Below are positions 36,587 through 46,159 of a stretch of 64,000 nt of DNA, one piece after another (position 1 is the stretch's first letter; each line of letters starts with the position of its first letter). Both the position numbers and the translations under genes were made by a program. The stretch is from Clostridium brassicae (lineage in GTDB: Bacteria > Bacillota > Clostridia > Clostridiales > Clostridiaceae). The stretch is taken from assembly GCF_026738875.1 (NCBI RefSeq), contig NZ_JAPQFJ010000001.1:186001-250000 (forward strand), in the 5' to 3' direction. Under the pieces are notes generated by a model that ran no database searches, was not told the origin of the DNA, and saw only the letters and a program-made list of their open reading frames with translations.

Positions 36587-37486
36587 ATGGATGAACACTT
36601 TTACAAAAGAATACTAGAAAGTATTTGTGAAGGTATATACTACATTGATAATAAAAGAATAATTAAATTTTGGAATAAGGGAGCAGAAAAAATTACTGGA
36701 TTTACTTATGATGAAGTTATAAATAAACATTGCCATATAAATATTTTGAAACATATAGATGATAAGGGAAATGAGCTTTGTTTTGGTGGATGTCCACTAT
36801 GTAACACAATAGAAGATGGACAGAGAAGAAAAATGCAAATTTATTTGCAACATAAAAATGGTCACAGAGTTCCTGTGGAGATTTATACCATCCCTATTTA
36901 TGATAAAGGTAAAATTGTTGGTGGAGTAGAAATGTTTACAGATATTACAGAAAAAAAACAGGTATTTACACGTATTAAAGAGTTAGAGGAGTTAGAAAAA
37001 TTAACTATGAAAGATTATCTTACTAACTTACCAAATAGAAGATACTTAGAAAGATATTTAGAGTCTAAATTGAGTGAATATAAGAATATGGGGATAGAGT
37101 TTGGAATAGCGTTTATAGACGTGGATAACTTTAAAAAAGTTAATGATACATATGGACATGATATGGGAGATAAAGTTTTAAAAATGTTATCATGTACGTA
37201 TACTAATTCATTAAGAAAATCTGATATAGTAGGCAGATAGGGTGGAGAAGAATTTATAGTTATATTTGTAGGTATTGATGAAAAGAGGTTACCTATAATT
37301 ACAGAGAAAATTCGTATGTTGGCTGAAAAGTCAAGTATAAGAATGGATAATGATTTAAAAGTAACTATATCCATTGGAGCAACTATGATTAAAAAAGATG
37401 ATACCATAGGTACTCTTATTAAACGTGCAGATGAATTAATGTATCATAGCAAGAAGAAGGGGAAAAACAGAGTAACTATCGGGTAG
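36587..37486 (+). pseudogene. PAS-GGDEF diguanylate cyclase interrupted by an amber codon
   Basis: Codons 1-217 encode a PAS domain (about 5-125) and the first half of a GGDEF domain (MKDYLTNLPNRRYLERYLE, FIDVDNFKKVNDTYGHDMGD). A TAG at 37238-37240 then stops the frame. The frame continues directly with GGEEFIVIF and the rest of the domain (SSIRMDND, RADELMYHSKKKGKNRV) to a stop at 37486, giving 299 codons in total. Family members have Trp before GGEEF, so a single G-to-A change (TGG to TAG) explains it. Without read-through the active site is lost. GGAGG precedes the ATG. Confidence 0.85.
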
Positions 37487-37845
37487 TTTGTAATAAGGTT
37501 AGGCTTTGAATGATTTAAAAGTAGTAAGTTAGTAAATGATGACAATAAATTATTTGATGAGTTTTGTGATTATACTGATGGAATTTATAGAGAACAAGAG
37601 ATGTTCAAGAGAGCTTAAAAGAATTATTCGCTTTAATGATAAAATTGATAATTTAATATTTTAAAAAATATTACTACTTAATAATGAATTATCACACTAT
37701 CTTATTGTAAAAATATTAAAAAAATTAAAAAAACTAGGTGTTAGCATAATAATACTTTTACCTAGTTATTCTTAAATAATTTAATTCTAAAATTTTTATG
37801 GAAGTTTACGCAAGATTCTTGACAGACTCACTGAAAGTGGAGGCA
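37487..37845. other. Region after the broken GGDEF gene
   Basis: Contains a short coding-like fragment (ending DGIYREQEMFKRA, near 37540-37618) without a start and a terminator-like hairpin AACTAGGT/ACCTAGTT at 37732-37767. Confidence 0.45.
37732..37775 (+). terminator. Probable terminator hairpin
   Basis: AACTAGGT (37732-37739) pairs with ACCTAGTT (37760-37767), followed by ATTCTTA. Much like the hairpin at 61077-61115. Confidence 0.5.
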
Positions 37846-37872
37846 CTACTCCTTAATCTTAAGGAATAGTGC
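37843..37872. terminator. Hairpin overlapping the stop codon of the WG-repeat gene
   Basis: GCACTACTCCTTA / TAAGGAATAGTGC arms with a 4-base loop. On the plus strand a T-rich run follows, so it could end upstream transcription. On the minus strand it contains the stop codon of the WG-repeat gene. Confidence 0.55.
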
Positions 37873-39282
37873 TTTATTATTTTGTTTTAATATAATATTA
37901 TATTCACAGGGAATGTTAGAATTAATTGGTGCAATGTCATCATATTCAATTGATTTAACTATCTTTCCATTGATATCTGTGATACCCCATTTGTTATTAA
38001 GTTTCACTGCAAAATAATTTTTAGATATATGTCTTATTTCATCATAGTTAAGATCAATCTTATAAGCACCATTGATATCTACTACACCATACTTATTATT
38101 TATATTTACAATACATGTGTTATCTTTAAATTCAATAAAATTGCTACATTTTGGTGGTATTATTACTTTACCTTGTCTATTTATAAATCCATACTTTTCA
38201 ATGATATATTTACTGGTATATTCATTTCTAGAAACTCTAAATAAATCTTTATCATAATAATCAATGTCATTATATTTATCATTGGTTAATATAGTTCTAT
38301 TCTTATCTGTTAGCCTGTGATTACCATCAATTAAAAGTACCATATTTTTATCGTCTAAATACACTAAATTTGTAGTGTCCTGTGGCTTGATAATGTATTT
38401 TCCTTTGCTATCTATAATAGCTTCCTTGTATTCCATCCCTGTGCTATCTATAATAGCTTTATTATTTTTTACCCCAACTCTATAAAATCCATTTTCAATA
38501 GGCATAATAAATTCAAATTCATAGGGTATTAAAATGTTAGCATTTTTGTCAATAACTCCATCTTTATTTTTTAAACCTACACATGATTTACCATTTTCAA
38601 ATCCCGAAGCGCTCTCAAATTTATATGGTATTATTAAGCTGCCTTTTTTATCTATAAATCCCCATTTATTATCTTTGCAAACTGGAACTAATTCTTCTTT
38701 TTCATAGGAAAGACCTACATTGTCAAATATAAATGGAACTATTGTTTTACCTTTAGAATCTATAAATCCATATTTCCCATTTTCACTTTTGTAAGGTAGA
38801 AAATTAGGATCACTTATATTAATAGACTTCATATCTGTTGGTTTTACTATTTCTTTTCCATTTTCATCAAAATATCCACACTTTTCATTACTAACAGACA
38901 TATATATACCTTTACCTAAACGTAATGCGGAATCATAACCTTTGCTTATAGTATCTCCATTTTTATTAATTAACTTATATTCACCTTTTAAAGTGTAAAT
39001 TAGAATAGATTTTTCTTTATCAAAACTAGCATCAGGATACATATAACGAACTGTTTCTTTAGTAATTAATTCACCTTTATCATTGATAAGTTTATAACGA
39101 TGGCTTAATCTTTTATTGTAAGTGTCAAGCGCATAGACGTCTTTTCCTAAATATTCAGCACTTGAAATATTCTTTATGTCATCTGGAAGGGTAACGGTTT
39201 TCCCAGAAACAAAAGGACTATTGCAAGATGTAAGAAAAAGAATAGACATTCCTATAAAAAAACTTTTTAACCCTTTGGTCAT
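37846..39282 (-). CDS. WG-repeat lipoprotein
   Basis: 478 residues. Signal peptide with lipobox LTSC (Cys20). The body has repeated units of the WG/KWG type: KYGFIDSKGKTIVPFIF, KWGFIDKKGSLIIPYKFE, KYGFINRQGKVIIPPK, KYGVVDINGAYKIDLNYD, KWGITDINGKIVKSIEYD, plus weaker ones (residues about 75-465). The repeats likely form a beta-propeller exposed on the cell surface. Such proteins are of unknown function. Single-gene unit. Its stop codon lies in a hairpin. Confidence 0.88.
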   Translation of the reverse strand: MTKGLKSFFIGMSILFLTSCNSPFVSGKTVTLPDDIKNISSAEYLGKDVYALDTYNKRLSHRYKLINDKGELITKETVRYMYPDASFDKEKSILIYTLKGEYKLINKNGDTISKGYDSALRLGKGIYMSVSNEKCGYFDENGKEIVKPTDMKSINISDPNFLPYKSENGKYGFIDSKGKTIVPFIFDNVGLSYEKEELVPVCKDNKWGFIDKKGSLIIPYKFESASGFENGKSCVGLKNKDGVIDKNANILIPYEFEFIMPIENGFYRVGVKNNKAIIDSTGMEYKEAIIDSKGKYIIKPQDTTNLVYLDDKNMVLLIDGNHRLTDKNRTILTNDKYNDIDYYDKDLFRVSRNEYTSKYIIEKYGFINRQGKVIIPPKCSNFIEFKDNTCIVNINNKYGVVDINGAYKIDLNYDEIRHISKNYFAVKLNNKWGITDINGKIVKSIEYDDIAPINSNIPCEYNIILKQNNKALFLKIKE

Positions 39283-39481
39283 AAAACCGTCCCCCTGTTT
39301 TTACTAATTTCATATAATATGGCAATATGCTCAAGAATATATTACCATATTATATATTTTTTATACAATTATTTAATGAAATACTATAGAAAATATGATA
39401 TATTTTTTACTATAGTTAAATAACAATAGTATCTTAAAATAAATGAAGAATAAAAGAAAAAAAGATGAGGGGGATGTATTA

Positions 39482-39819
39482 TTGATACAAAAATGTGAAA
39501 AATGTTCCTGTCAATTTTCAAAAAAAAGATTATAAAATCAATTTTCTTTGGTTTTGGTTATCAACCTATTGAATGTGATAATTGTAAGACTAAACATTAT
39601 GTTGATTTTACAACAAGAGTATTTATTGCTTTAGGAATAGGAATACCACTATTTATTTACCCAGGTTCAAAGAGAATTATTATGGCTTTTGGAAAGTATT
39701 CTATATTAGTAGGTATTTCTTGGGTCGTAGTATTTATGGGTTTAGTACCGTTTTTTGCAAGATATCATATAAAAAAATGGAATAAGTACAATATTTTAGT
39801 ATATGATGAATTTATCTAA
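39482..39819 (+). pseudogene. cxxc_20_cxxc-type membrane protein with poly(A) frameshift
   Basis: A TTG at 39482, with GAGGGGG eight bases upstream, starts a frame reading IQKCEKCSCQFSKK and then stops shortly after eight A residues (39520-39527). The next frame continues as KIIKSIFFGFGYQPIECDNC and two membrane spans. Adding one A would join them into a protein of about 112 residues with paired CxxC motifs about 23 residues apart, the TIGR04104 pattern. Either a single-base deletion, a sequencing error or slippage on the A-run. The stand-alone frame from 39502 lacks the first CxxC. Confidence 0.7.
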
Positions 39820-40408
39820 AATCTAATTTCTTAGGAGTTTTAATTATAATCCAACTAATAATGTTAAATTTTAAATAACTAGCTTAAAGCTGTAAAATTA
39901 CAATTTGTAAACATTACACTATAAAATAATCTAAAAATAAATTTAGGTTATTTTATTTTTTTATAAAATAGGAAAAGGACGGGATTAAAAACAATATTTT
40001 ATTTACCACAATCATTTTCTAAGTCAATAATATAATCTTATTTTTTTTACAGATTAAACAGTATAAGAAGCATCAAAATAATTTATATTTTGCCTAAGAG
40101 ATATGATTTTAAATAAATGGATTTGTAATGACACTAGATAATGAATAAGTGTCAATATTTGATAAAACGTGTATATATTTGTATAATATGGTTATGAATA
40201 TATTTTTTACAAAAATTATTTCAATTAAATCTATTTTAAAAAATGTAAGTGACGTTATATAAAACATAACTTAATTAAATAATAAAGTTTCACAATTTCA
40301 TAAATATATAATTATGTATTTAAAATTTTTAATTATGCAATCTCTTTAAATAATGGAGCATAGATGATAAATAGAATTTTTATTAGGTATAAAGATGGAG
40401 GAATATAT
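39820..40408. other. AT-rich non-coding region
   Basis: Contains the terminator at 39921-39961 and otherwise nothing I can support over about 450 bases before the helicase gene. Confidence 0.6.
39921..39961 (+). terminator. Rho-independent terminator
   Basis: 15-base arms (39921-39935 and 39942-39956) with one G-U pair, 6-base loop, then T run. Confidence 0.75.
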
Positions 40409-42334
40409 ATGGCAATTACGATACCTGAAAGCATTAGTATGTTAGAAAGTGTTACTGTAGGAGAAAAAAGAGTTTTTAAAGTTTTAAAAGAAATGTTACC
40501 GGAGGATTATATTATATGGTTTGATTTAAGAGTAAATGGTAGATATCCTGATTTCATAATATTGGCTCCAAATTTAGGAATCATAGTTTTAGAAGTTAAG
40601 GATTGGCAAATCGGATCAATAGTTTCAGGAGATACTAATCAATATGAGCTTAAAACTATGGGAAAATGTTCTAATCCATTAAAACAAGCTAGGGATTATA
40701 TGTTTAATATTGTAAATGAATTAAAAAAAGATAAAAAGCTAATTAATAGTACAGGAAAATATAAGGGGAATTTAAAGTTTACTTATGGACATGGAGTTAT
40801 TTTTACAAAGATATCAAAAAAATCTTTTTATGCATCTAAACTAGAAAGTACTATAGAGGAAGATTTTATTATATTTCAAGATGAATTAAAACAAATAGAA
40901 AATAGTTATGATAAAGATATGTTAATAGAAAAACTAAAACTTATGTTTCCAATTAAATTTGATTTTGAACCTTTAACCCAGAGTACTATGGATAGAATAA
41001 GAGGAAATATTTTTAAAGAAATAAAGCTCTCATCAGATAATGAATCTATTCTTAAAGTGATGAATTTGGAGCAAGAAAAATATGCAAAAGGAATAGGCTA
41101 TGGACATAGGGTTATAAGAGGAGTTGCCGGAAGTGGGAAGACTATAATCTTAATATGTAGAGCTAAATATTTAATGGAAGCACATAAAGATTGGAATATA
41201 TTAGTGTTATGCTATAATAAAACATTAGCAGCTTTTTTAAGAGAATCTATATGCAAAGATGAGAATCAAAGTAATATAGAGATTATACATATGCATGGTT
41301 GGATTAATAAGATATCTAGAGAATTGAATTTGCCAATAGCCCGTTACGATAAAGATGTTACAAGTAATATTTCTAAAATTACAGATGACATGCTAGAAGG
41401 ATTAAAAAAATACGATGCTATTTTAATTGATGAGGGACAAGATTTAGAAGAAAAATGGCTTAAATTTATAGTTAAAAATCTTAGAAATCCAGAGCATAGT
41501 CATTTGCTTTTAACTTCAGATGGGGCACAAAATTTATATAGTAGAAAATATACTCTAAAGTCAGTTGGAATAAAGGCTGTCGGTAGAACAGTTATTATGA
41601 GAGAAAATTATAGGAATACAAAAGAAATTCTTAATTTTGCTAATGGAATTTTATTAGACAATAATACTAAGAAGAATAATAATGAAGAAGAAAATGATTT
41701 TATTATAGAGCCAAAGTCAATATTAAGAACAGGCAATGTTCCTAATGTGATTCAACAAAAAATTTTTCAAGATGAAGTTGATAATATCATTTCACAAATA
41801 GCAGAGTTAAATAAAAGTGGTATAAGATATGGAGAAATCGCTGTATTATATCCTTATAGTAAATATCTTAAAACAGAATATGTAAAAATTATTGAAGAAA
41901 ATTTTAAAGATAAATCTATACCATATTTATGTATTAATAAAGCTGTAAACAAAGCCAATTTTAGACTTGATAGAAATGAAGTTAAAATATCTACTATCTA
42001 TAGTGCCAAAGGATTAGACTTTAAGGTTGTATTTATCTGTGGAATAAATGAAGGTCTTATGAAAAACTATGAAGAATCTAAAAAATTATTGTATGTAGGA
42101 ATGACTAGAGCTACAGATATATTAAAAGTTGCTTATAGTGTTAATAATGAACTAACAGAAGCTATGATAAGAAGCTATAAAGAAATAAGTGCTGATAAGT
42201 CAAAAGAAAAACTGATTGATATAAATTGTAAAGATATAGAAAAAAATTCAGTTAAAACAGAAATAGCAAAAGGTAGCAAATCAGAAGGAAAAAAGAAAGG
42301 AATTATGAGTAAGATATTTGATTTGTTTAAGTAA
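40409..42334 (+). CDS. NERD domain - UvrD/Rep-type helicase fusion
   Basis: 641 residues from the ATG at 40409 (GGAGG seven bases upstream); an ATG at 40364 has no ribosome site. N-terminal NERD nuclease-related domain (GEKRVFKVL then PDFIILAPNLGIIVLEVKDW with the conserved acidic and Lys residues) followed by superfamily 1 helicase motifs: GVAGSGKT, LIDEGQDLE, ENYRNTKEI, STIYSAKGLDFKVV and LLYVGMTRAT. Probably a DNA-processing or defence-related enzyme; no partner gene is nearby. The basic C-terminal tail is unusual and could be a targeting segment. Confidence 0.85.
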   Translation: MAITIPESISMLESVTVGEKRVFKVLKEMLPEDYIIWFDLRVNGRYPDFIILAPNLGIIVLEVKDWQIGSIVSGDTNQYELKTMGKCSNPLKQARDYMFNIVNELKKDKKLINSTGKYKGNLKFTYGHGVIFTKISKKSFYASKLESTIEEDFIIFQDELKQIENSYDKDMLIEKLKLMFPIKFDFEPLTQSTMDRIRGNIFKEIKLSSDNESILKVMNLEQEKYAKGIGYGHRVIRGVAGSGKTIILICRAKYLMEAHKDWNILVLCYNKTLAAFLRESICKDENQSNIEIIHMHGWINKISRELNLPIARYDKDVTSNISKITDDMLEGLKKYDAILIDEGQDLEEKWLKFIVKNLRNPEHSHLLLTSDGAQNLYSRKYTLKSVGIKAVGRTVIMRENYRNTKEILNFANGILLDNNTKKNNNEEENDFIIEPKSILRTGNVPNVIQQKIFQDEVDNIISQIAELNKSGIRYGEIAVLYPYSKYLKTEYVKIIEENFKDKSIPYLCINKAVNKANFRLDRNEVKISTIYSAKGLDFKVVFICGINEGLMKNYEESKKLLYVGMTRATDILKVAYSVNNELTEAMIRSYKEISADKSKEKLIDINCKDIEKNSVKTEIAKGSKSEGKKKGIMSKIFDLFK

Positions 42335-42483
42335 GGGTAAGAAATTAGAGCTAAAAGTCTTTATAGAGAAGAATTAAGGTATAGATATAAAAGTATTTTA
42401 TAAATCATTAAACGAGGTAATAATATTCAATATAATAATAATGAGGGCAGTTATCAATAATATGTAAGTAGGTGGGGAAGCAT

Positions 42484-43386
42484 ATGGCATATAATTTAAA
42501 GGATAAGTTAGTGATAGCAATATCATCTAGAGCAATCTTTGATTTAGAAAAGGAAAATGAAATATATGAAAAACAAGGACTTGAAGAATATACTAAGTAT
42601 CAAGTGGAAAATGAAGATAAGATTTTGGAAAAAGGGGCGGCTTTCCCACTGATACAAGCTCTGCTTAATCTAAATGATAAGTTTGATGAGCCAATAGTAG
42701 AAGTAATTGTAATGTCAAGAAACAGCCCCGAAACAGGATTAAGAGTTTTCAATAGTACAAAACATTATGGATTAAATATAGTTAGAGCGGCGTTTACAGG
42801 GGGAGAAAATATAGCACCGTATTTAGGTGCATTTGATGTTGATTTATTTTTATCAAAAAATGAGCATGATGTACAAGAAGCTATAGACAATGGATTTGCA
42901 TCTGCACTAATTTATAATATTCCTAATGAATTTAAGCCAACAGAGAGTGAAATACGTATAGCATTTGATGCTGATGCCGTTGTGTTTTCAGAAGAATCGG
43001 AAAAAATATATAAAGAAAAGGGATTAGATGCTTTTTTAGAAAATGAAAAGAACAATGCAGAACAGGTACTACCAGAAGGACCTTTTGGAAAGCTTTTAAA
43101 AACACTATCAAAAATTAAAGAGAAGGACAGTTCTTTATTAAAAATAGCTATAGTAACAGCAAGAAATAGTCCTGCACATAAGCGTGTTATTCTAACACTT
43201 AGAGAATGGGGATGTAAAGTTGATGAGGCATTTTTTCTAGGAGGAGTATCAAAAAAACAAGTTCTTAAGGCTTTTAATGCTCATATATTTTTTGATGATC
43301 AAGAAGTTCATGTTGGTCCAGCTTCTGAATTGGTTCCATCAGGGCGTGTACCATATAAATCACAGTCAGATATGAGAAAATTTTAA
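42484..43386 (+). CDS. 5'-nucleotidase, cN-I type
   Basis: 300 residues from the ATG at 42484 (GGTGGGGA upstream). PF06189 pattern: LVIAISSRAIFDLEKENEIY, EVIVMSRNSPETGLRVFN, FTGGENIAPYLGAFDVDLFL and IFFDDQEVH near the end, which carries the metal-binding Asp pair. Dephosphorylates nucleoside monophosphates to nucleosides in the cytoplasm. It is 33 bases before the CdaR regulator; a functional link with the glycerate genes is not obvious. Confidence 0.88.
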   Translation: MAYNLKDKLVIAISSRAIFDLEKENEIYEKQGLEEYTKYQVENEDKILEKGAAFPLIQALLNLNDKFDEPIVEVIVMSRNSPETGLRVFNSTKHYGLNIVRAAFTGGENIAPYLGAFDVDLFLSKNEHDVQEAIDNGFASALIYNIPNEFKPTESEIRIAFDADAVVFSEESEKIYKEKGLDAFLENEKNNAEQVLPEGPFGKLLKTLSKIKEKDSSLLKIAIVTARNSPAHKRVILTLREWGCKVDEAFFLGGVSKKQVLKAFNAHIFFDDQEVHVGPASELVPSGRVPYKSQSDMRKF

Positions 43387-43419
43387 TAGATATTAAATTA
43401 TAAATATAAGGTGATTCAG

Positions 43420-44508
43420 ATGATACAGTTAAACAAGCAACTAGCTCAAGATATAGTAAATAAGATGATGGAGGTTATACCATATAATGTAAACATAATG
43501 AACTCAGAAGGAGTCATTATTGGTAGTGGGGATAGCACAAGGATAGGAAAAATCCATGAGGGAGCGGTTAAAGCTATCTCACTAAAAAAGCTTGTAATGA
43601 TTTATAAAGATAAAGGAGGAGCTAAGCCAGGAGTTAATATGCCTATTTATTTTAAAGGAGAAATTATGGGCGTGATTGGTATTAGTGGAGAACCTGATAT
43701 AGTAAAACAATTTGCATCCATAGTAAAGGCAACCGCCACACTGCTTATAAATCAAGAGTATATGTTTTCAGAGCAGAGATCAAGGGAGCAACTTAAGGAT
43801 GAACTACTTTATCAATGGGCATTTTTAATAGATAAATATGATGAAGATTTTATAAAAAGGGCAGCAGAGTTAAATATTGATTTAACAATTCCTAGAAAAG
43901 CTGTAATAATAAGCTCTAAGCGTTTTGAGAATATTAAAATAGACAAAGTAAGAACCTATATAGAACAAAAAGAGTATATTATTAGGATTAATCCTGAAGA
44001 GGTAGTTTTATTGTTGAAAGATGATAAAATTTTAAATTACAGAATAAAACAAATTTACAAAGAGGATTTTCTTAAAAATAGTGTTATAGGTGTAGGAACT
44101 AATAATGCTATAATATCAAAATCTGTACAAGAGGCTTTAAAGTGTGTAGAAATTATCAAGAAATTAGATTTTTCAATGGAACTAAATGAGTATAACAAAA
44201 TTATTCCTATAGATGCCCTTAGTAATGTACCATATAAAGAAAAATACTTTAACATTATAAAAAAATTGCAAGAAGAAGGAAAAGGTTCGGATCTTATAGA
44301 AACTCTAATATGTTTTATAAAAAATAATGGAGAAATTAATAGTATTGCTAAGGAATTGCATATACACAGAAATTCACTGAATTATAGAATAAGAAAAATT
44401 CAAGATATTACTGGCAAAAATCTTAGAAATTATACAGATTTACTAGAGCTTTTTACGGCATTAGTAGTATTTAAATTAGATAAATCTGACAAATCAAAAT
44501 CTCAATGA
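43420..44508 (+). CDS. cdaR: CdaR family transcriptional activator (sugar diacid/glycerate)
   Basis: 362 residues from the ATG at 43420 (AAGGTG six bases upstream). N-terminal Diacid_rec domain (about 5-130: VNIMNSEGVIIGSGDSTRIG, GVNMPIYFKGEIMGVIGISG) and a C-terminal PucR-type helix-turn-helix (INSIAKELHIHRNSLNYRIR). Followed by a GntP permease and glycerate kinase, the classic set for glycerate or glucarate use, which it likely activates. Confidence 0.88.
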   Translation: MIQLNKQLAQDIVNKMMEVIPYNVNIMNSEGVIIGSGDSTRIGKIHEGAVKAISLKKLVMIYKDKGGAKPGVNMPIYFKGEIMGVIGISGEPDIVKQFASIVKATATLLINQEYMFSEQRSREQLKDELLYQWAFLIDKYDEDFIKRAAELNIDLTIPRKAVIISSKRFENIKIDKVRTYIEQKEYIIRINPEEVVLLLKDDKILNYRIKQIYKEDFLKNSVIGVGTNNAIISKSVQEALKCVEIIKKLDFSMELNEYNKIIPIDALSNVPYKEKYFNIIKKLQEEGKGSDLIETLICFIKNNGEINSIAKELHIHRNSLNYRIRKIQDITGKNLRNYTDLLELFTALVVFKLDKSDKSKSQ

Positions 44509-44813
44509 AATGCTATTCAAGGATTTGCCCACTATAAAATTTTTAATTACTTTAAAGTATAGTTAAGGGTGAATATAAATTTGGATAAATATTTTTAAAC
44601 TATAGGTGGATTTTTAAGTTCCTAAAGTTTAGAATGGCGCTTATTTCATTAGATTTTTATTTTTTGTAGTATAAAATTTTGAAGGCTTTTGTGCAAATGA
44701 ACAAAAATATTATTCTAATAATTTATCCCTTACACGATGATGTGTGAACACTTATATTATAAGATTAACATGAAAACGAAATCATAAAATGCTTGTGTAA
44801 GGAGGAATTTAAA
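44509..44813. other. Control region of the glycerate permease
   Basis: AT-rich, no gene. Contains TTTTGT at 44687-44692 and ACAAAA at 44701-44706, an inverted pair that could be a CdaR site. Confidence 0.5.
44687..44706. promoter_or_regulatory. Possible CdaR-family operator
   Basis: TTTTGT / ACAAAA separated by eight bases (GCAAATGA), about 110 bases upstream of the permease start. Only position and symmetry support it. Confidence 0.35.
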
Positions 44814-46067
44814 ATGGAAGTTACAGCTTTAGGGGCATTAATAGGACTAGTTTTAGCTATTATACTTATTATTAAAAAAGTACATCCAACTTATGGCTTA
44901 ATTATTGGAGCTATAGTAGGAGGATTAGTAGGGGGAGCAGGGCTTACCAATACTGTTACCTTAATGATGAATGGGGCAAAAGGTATAATTCCAGCAGTAC
45001 TTAGGATATTAACAGCAGGTGTATTAGCAGGAGTTCTTATAGAATCTGGAGCAGCGGCAAAAATTGCAGAGACTATAGTAGATAAGCTTGGAGAATCCAA
45101 CTCACTTATAGCACTTTCTATTGCAACGTTGGTTTTAACTTCAGTAGGAGTATTTGTAGATGTATCAGTTATTACTGTTGCGCCTATAGCATTAGCTATT
45201 GCTAAAAGAGCAAATCTTACTAAAACAGCAATACTTATTGCTATGATAGGTGGAGGTAAAGCTGGAAATATTATATCACCAAATCCTAACGCAATAGCAA
45301 TTTCAGATAGTTTTAAAGTGCCTTTAACTTCAGTGATGGCAGCAGGAATAATCCCGGCAATATTTGGATTTATAGTTACTTGTATTATAGCAAAAAAGCT
45401 TGCTCATACAGGTTCTAAAGTTACAGAAAATGAAATACAAGTTACGTCAGAAGAAAAGCCAAACTTTTTTGCAGCTATAATAGGACCATTAACTGCAATC
45501 ATAATATTATCACTAAGACCTATGTTAAATATTAGTATTGATCCTTTAATAGCTTTACCTGTTGGAGGTATAGTAGGAGCTTTATGTATGGGTAAAATAA
45601 AAAACATTAGTAAATATGCTAGTGCAGGATTAGCAAAGATGAGCGGAGTGGCTATACTTCTTTTAGGAACTGGGACATTAGCAGGAATTATTGCAAATTC
45701 AGAACTTAAGAATGTTATAATAAATGGATTAAATGCAGCAGGACTTCCTTCTTTTGCATTAGCTCCAGTAGCAGGTATTCTTATGGCAGGTGCTACAGCA
45801 TCCACAACTTCAGGCTCAGCTGTTGCAAGTCAAGTATTTGGACCAACAATACTTCAACTTGGAGTTAAGCCTCTATCAGCTGGAGCTATGATTCATTCAG
45901 GAGCTACAGTAATAGATCATTTACCACATGGAAGTTTCTTTCATGCTACAGGCGGAAGTGTGTTTATGGACATGAAAGAAAGACTTAAGCTTATATCTTA
46001 TGAATCTATTGTAGGATTGACAATGACCATAGTGTCTACAATTATTTTTGGATTTGTATTAAAATAG
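44814..46067 (+). CDS. GntP family permease, probable glycerate/gluconate carrier
   Basis: 417 residues, about twelve helices, with GntP landmarks GALIGLVLAIILIIKKVHPTY, VLAGVLIESGAAAKIAETIV, GGGKAGNIISPNPNAIAISD and VIDHLPHGSFFHATGG. ATG at 44814 with AAGGAGG seven bases upstream. The adjacent glycerate kinase makes glycerate the likely substrate. It is a distant paralogue of the DsdX-like permease at 14.3 kb. Confidence 0.85.
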   Translation: MEVTALGALIGLVLAIILIIKKVHPTYGLIIGAIVGGLVGGAGLTNTVTLMMNGAKGIIPAVLRILTAGVLAGVLIESGAAAKIAETIVDKLGESNSLIALSIATLVLTSVGVFVDVSVITVAPIALAIAKRANLTKTAILIAMIGGGKAGNIISPNPNAIAISDSFKVPLTSVMAAGIIPAIFGFIVTCIIAKKLAHTGSKVTENEIQVTSEEKPNFFAAIIGPLTAIIILSLRPMLNISIDPLIALPVGGIVGALCMGKIKNISKYASAGLAKMSGVAILLLGTGTLAGIIANSELKNVIINGLNAAGLPSFALAPVAGILMAGATASTTSGSAVASQVFGPTILQLGVKPLSAGAMIHSGATVIDHLPHGSFFHATGGSVFMDMKERLKLISYESIVGLTMTIVSTIIFGFVLK

Positions 46068-46159
46068 TAAAAATTCGATGTAAGTAAATGGAAGGGGGTG
46101 GACTTTAGCAAAGACATAGACAAATAGTAAGTATTTAATATGTTTTGCTAAAGATTACT

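Noticed and set aside
37015-37407. 130-codon minus-strand frame across the broken GGDEF gene
   Set aside because: Overlaps coding DNA with clear GGDEF motifs on the plus strand; no ribosome site.
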